DNA of 64,000 nucleotides from Bradyrhizobium nanningense (GTDB taxonomy: Bacteria > Pseudomonadota > Alphaproteobacteria > Rhizobiales > Xanthobacteraceae): positions 96,492 through 160,491 of the forward strand of contig NZ_LBJC01000080.1 in the NCBI RefSeq assembly GCF_004114535.1. The letters run 5' to 3'. Below the pieces are notes generated by a model. That model saw nothing but the letters and a program-made list of their open reading frames with translations, did no database searches and was not told the origin of the DNA. Positions 61,872-64,000 of the stretch are shown one piece after another (the stretch's first letter is position 1; each line of letters starts with the position of its first letter). The translations under genes and the position numbers were made by a program.

Positions 61872-62408
61872 ATGATGGTTCGATCCGGCAAGCCCGCCCT
61901 GCTGCTCAGGACGCTGACGTCAGCAGTCGCGCTGCTCCTGCTCGGTGCTTGCGGGACAGGGTGGGCGCAATCGGCGCCGCCGTCGCTTGGCTTGCAGGAG
62001 CAAGGGCCGCAGGCTCCGCCGCCGTCGGCACCCGCTCCATCGGCACCGCCGGCGCGCGAGGAAAATCCCGGGCTGATCAATGAAATGGGCAAGCTGTTCG
62101 GCAAGCTGCCCTCGATCCTGCCGCCGATCAAAAGCCCCGGTGAAACCATGAACGACCTGTCGCGGCTGGCCAAGCCCTCGACCATGGTGTCGGGGCGCGC
62201 GGCCTGTCCGGCCTCGTCGAACGGCGCGCCCGACTGCAAGCAGGCCGCCGACCAGCTCTGCCGGAGCAAGGGCTACAAGGAAGGCAAGAGCCTGAATGCC
62301 GACTCCGCCGAAAAATGCTCGGCCAAGGTCCTGATCCCCGGCCGGCCCCGCAAACCGGACGACTGCCGCACTGATACTTTCGTGACCAGCGCGCTGTGCC
62401 AGAACTGA
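61872..62408 (+). CDS. Putative lipoprotein or periplasmic Pro-rich protein
   Basis: 178 residues. A hydrophobic start with LLLGAC (a possible lipobox) is followed by a Pro/Ala linker (PQAPPPSAPAPSAPPAREE) and a cysteine-containing domain (ACPASSNGAPDCKQAADQLCRSKGY, DDCRTDTFVTSALCQN). It is probably anchored in the envelope. No family is recognised. Confidence 0.7.
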   Translation: MMVRSGKPALLLRTLTSAVALLLLGACGTGWAQSAPPSLGLQEQGPQAPPPSAPAPSAPPAREENPGLINEMGKLFGKLPSILPPIKSPGETMNDLSRLAKPSTMVSGRAACPASSNGAPDCKQAADQLCRSKGYKEGKSLNADSAEKCSAKVLIPGRPRKPDDCRTDTFVTSALCQN

Positions 62409-62444
62409 CGTGAAGGTCTCGCGCGCATGCAACAAGGAGCGCCC

Positions 62445-63845
62445 ATGAGCCGGACGGAGCAGGACTTCCTCGGACAGCGTGAGATCGCCGACGACATCTA
62501 TTACGGCGTCCAGACCATCCGGGGTAAGGAGAACTTCCACATCACCGGCATTCCGATGAACCAGGAGCCTTACTTCGTGAAGGCGCTCGGTTATGTCAAG
62601 AAGGCAGCCGCCATGGCCAATCGCGATCTTGGCGCGATCGACGCCAGGGTCGCGGACGCGATCATCCTCGGCTGCGACCGCGTCATCGCCGGCGAGATGA
62701 TGGATCAGTTCGTCACCGACTTCATCCAGGGCGGCGCCGGCACTTCCACCAACATGAACGCCAACGAGGTGATCGCGAACCTCGCGCTGGAATCGCTCGG
62801 CTTCGGCAAGGGCGACTATCAGCACGTCAGTCCCAACGATCACGTCAATTACGGCCAGTCGACCAACGACACCTATCCGACCGCCTTTCGCCTCGCGCTG
62901 GTTCTGCGGCTCGAGAGCTACATGACCGCGCTGCGCCAGCTCCAGGAAGCTTTCTTCGCCAAGGGACGCGAGTTCGACCGCGTGCTGAAGATGGGCCGCA
63001 CGCACCTCCAGGACGCCGTGCCGATGTCGCTCGGCGCGGAGTTCCGGGGATGGGGCACCACGCTCGGTGAGGAGGTCGACCGCATCTCGGAAGCGCGCGC
63101 GCTGCTGCGCGAGATCAATCTCGGCGCCACCGCGATCGGCACCTCTGTCACGGCTGCGGTCGGCTATCCCAAGCTCGCGGTCCGGCATCTGAGCGCGCTC
63201 ACCGGCGTCGACTTCATCCTCGCAGGCGATCTCGTCGAGGCGACCTCGGACACCGGAGCCTATGTGCAGCTCTCCGGCGTCTTGAAGCGCACGGCGAGCA
63301 AGCTGACCAAGATCTGCAACGACATCCGCCTGCTCGCCTCCGGCCCGCGCGCCGGCTTCAACGAGATCAACCTGCCGCAGCTGCAGCCGGGCTCTTCGAT
63401 CATGCCCGGCAAGGTCAATCCCGTGATCCCCGAAGTGGTCAACCAGACAAGCTTCCTCGTCATCGGGCTCGACACGACGGTGACGCTCGCGGCCTCGGCG
63501 GGCCAGCTCCAGCTCAACGTGATGGAGCCGGTGATCTCGTTCGCACTGTTCTTCTCGATCCACACCATGGAGCGCGCGGTCAACAGCCTGCGCGAGAATT
63601 GCGTCGTCGGCATCACCGCCAACGAGGAGCACACCCGCAACATGGTGCTGAACTCGCTCGGCATCGTCACGGTGCTGAAGCCGCTGCTCGGCTACAAGCA
63701 ATGCGCCGAGATCGCGCGTGAGGGCTACAAGAGCGGCAAGTCGCTGCATCAGATCGTGGTGGTCGAGCGCAAGCTGCTGACGCAGGAAAAGTGGGACGAG
63801 ATGTTCTCGTTCGAGCGGCTGATCAATCCGGATCTGATCGGGTAG
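62445..63845 (+). CDS. aspA: Aspartate ammonia-lyase
   Basis: 466 residues. It converts L-aspartate to fumarate and ammonia. The fumarase/aspartase signature GSSIMPGKVNP is exact, and GGAGTSTNMNANEVIAN, GQSTNDTYPTAF and MGRTHLQDAVP are intact. EAT-like SDTGAYV and the C-terminal LNSLGIVTVLKPLLGYKQCAEI favour aspartase over class II fumarase. AAGGAG lies seven bases before ATG 62445. Confidence 0.92.
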   Translation: MSRTEQDFLGQREIADDIYYGVQTIRGKENFHITGIPMNQEPYFVKALGYVKKAAAMANRDLGAIDARVADAIILGCDRVIAGEMMDQFVTDFIQGGAGTSTNMNANEVIANLALESLGFGKGDYQHVSPNDHVNYGQSTNDTYPTAFRLALVLRLESYMTALRQLQEAFFAKGREFDRVLKMGRTHLQDAVPMSLGAEFRGWGTTLGEEVDRISEARALLREINLGATAIGTSVTAAVGYPKLAVRHLSALTGVDFILAGDLVEATSDTGAYVQLSGVLKRTASKLTKICNDIRLLASGPRAGFNEINLPQLQPGSSIMPGKVNPVIPEVVNQTSFLVIGLDTTVTLAASAGQLQLNVMEPVISFALFFSIHTMERAVNSLRENCVVGITANEEHTRNMVLNSLGIVTVLKPLLGYKQCAEIAREGYKSGKSLHQIVVVERKLLTQEKWDEMFSFERLINPDLIG

Positions 63846-63868
63846 GGCTGTCATCCGCAGCTTCGCCC

Positions 63869-63905
63869 CGTCATTGCGAGGAGCCCTTGCGACGAAGCAA
63901 TCCAG
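63869..63905. repeat. Interrupted half of a CGTCATTGCGAG palindromic repeat
   Basis: Has the CGTCATTGCGAG and GAAGCAATCCAG arms of the 32945-33032 family but stops at the IS boundary; the complementary half would lie beyond the IS. Confidence 0.75.
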
Positions 63906-63908
63906 GAG

Positions 63909-64000
63909 TGGACCTCCCCTAAATCGGTGGACACCTATAGCTTAGGCAGCGAGAGGTGTCAGATGGCAAAACGGCAACGTCGGTCCTATTCGGACGAGTA
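63909..64000 (+). mobile_element. Left end of an insertion sequence (IS3-like)
   Basis: From TGGACCTCCCCTAAATCGG a terminal-repeat-like segment leads to GAGAGGTGTCAG and a coding start. The layout (TG at the end, short leader, small basic orfA start) fits IS3-family elements, but the right end and the transposase body are outside the window. Confidence 0.65.
63963..64000 (+). CDS. Transposase, N-terminal 12 residues only
   Basis: ATG 63963 opens MAKRQRRSYSDE, a typical basic start of an IS3-type orfA helix-turn-helix protein. It runs off the window end. GAGAGGTG precedes the ATG. Confidence 0.6.
   Translation, partial: MAKRQRRSYSDE

Noticed and set aside
61920..63854. A minus-strand open frame of 644 codons
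   Set aside because: Antisense to the aspartase gene; composition is a mirror of it.
1..64000. CRISPR array
   Set aside because: No series of short direct repeats with unique spacers of even size was seen; the repeats present are scattered palindromes.

Overview
The window reads as chromosomal DNA of a Bradyrhizobium-like alphaproteobacterium (Nitrobacteraceae). The grounds are very high GC with strong third-position GC bias, alphaproteobacterial gene neighbourhoods (DUF2948-hisD-UPF0262-phosphatase-maf-yacG; ispH-thrB-rnhA; trcR; ndvA-type glucan exporter), and many palindromic intergenic repeats of the kind common in that genus. The genus is an inference from gene content; no search was run.

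Layout. 1-1010: the tail of a membrane acyltransferase beside tRNA-Thr. 1330-6236: a small unknown gene, a cyclic-nucleotide-binding 'thioredoxin reductase' lacking its CxxC motifs, an EthD protein, a membrane protein, an alpha/beta hydrolase and a frameshifted NAD(P)-binding gene. 6319-10418: a housekeeping run (DUF2948, hisD, UPF0262, phosphatase, maf, yacG) ending at tRNA-Phe.

10605-16586: the most interesting region. A compact divergent cluster for reactive-sulfur handling (cysteine desulfurase, DsrE protein, SHOCT protein, MFS transporter, persulfide-dioxygenase-like metallo-hydrolase; divergently an ArsR-rhodanese fusion regulator and a nucleoside phosphorylase) lies between tRNA-Phe and a second copy of the 3' end of that tRNA. 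This looks like a small tRNA-targeted island that has no integrase.

16833-30352: a DUF1326/DUF2182 pair, a GGDEF-EAL protein, a nitrobindin-like protein, a RibD-like reductase, an amine oxidase, an isochorismatase-like hydrolase, and an acyl-CoA ligase followed by oleate hydratase. 30549-45089: a TPR protein, aldo/keto reductase, thioesterase, NUDIX hydrolase, secreted unknown proteins, a TAXI-type TRAP transporter operon with DUF1850, an SDR, a Na+/H+ antiporter and a TPR/LprI-like protein. 45388-63845: propionyl-CoA synthetase, OmpW, TrcR, ispH-thrB-rnhA, peroxiredoxin, fadD-DUF924, a D,D-carboxypeptidase, an NdvA-like exporter, a substrate-binding protein, a second HisE-like protein, a DedA-like protein and aspartate ammonia-lyase.

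63909-64000: the left end of an insertion sequence that appears to have landed inside a palindromic repeat. At least five families of palindromic repeats fill the intergenic gaps, and three clear hairpin terminators are visible. No CRISPR array, rRNA, integrase or phage genes were seen.
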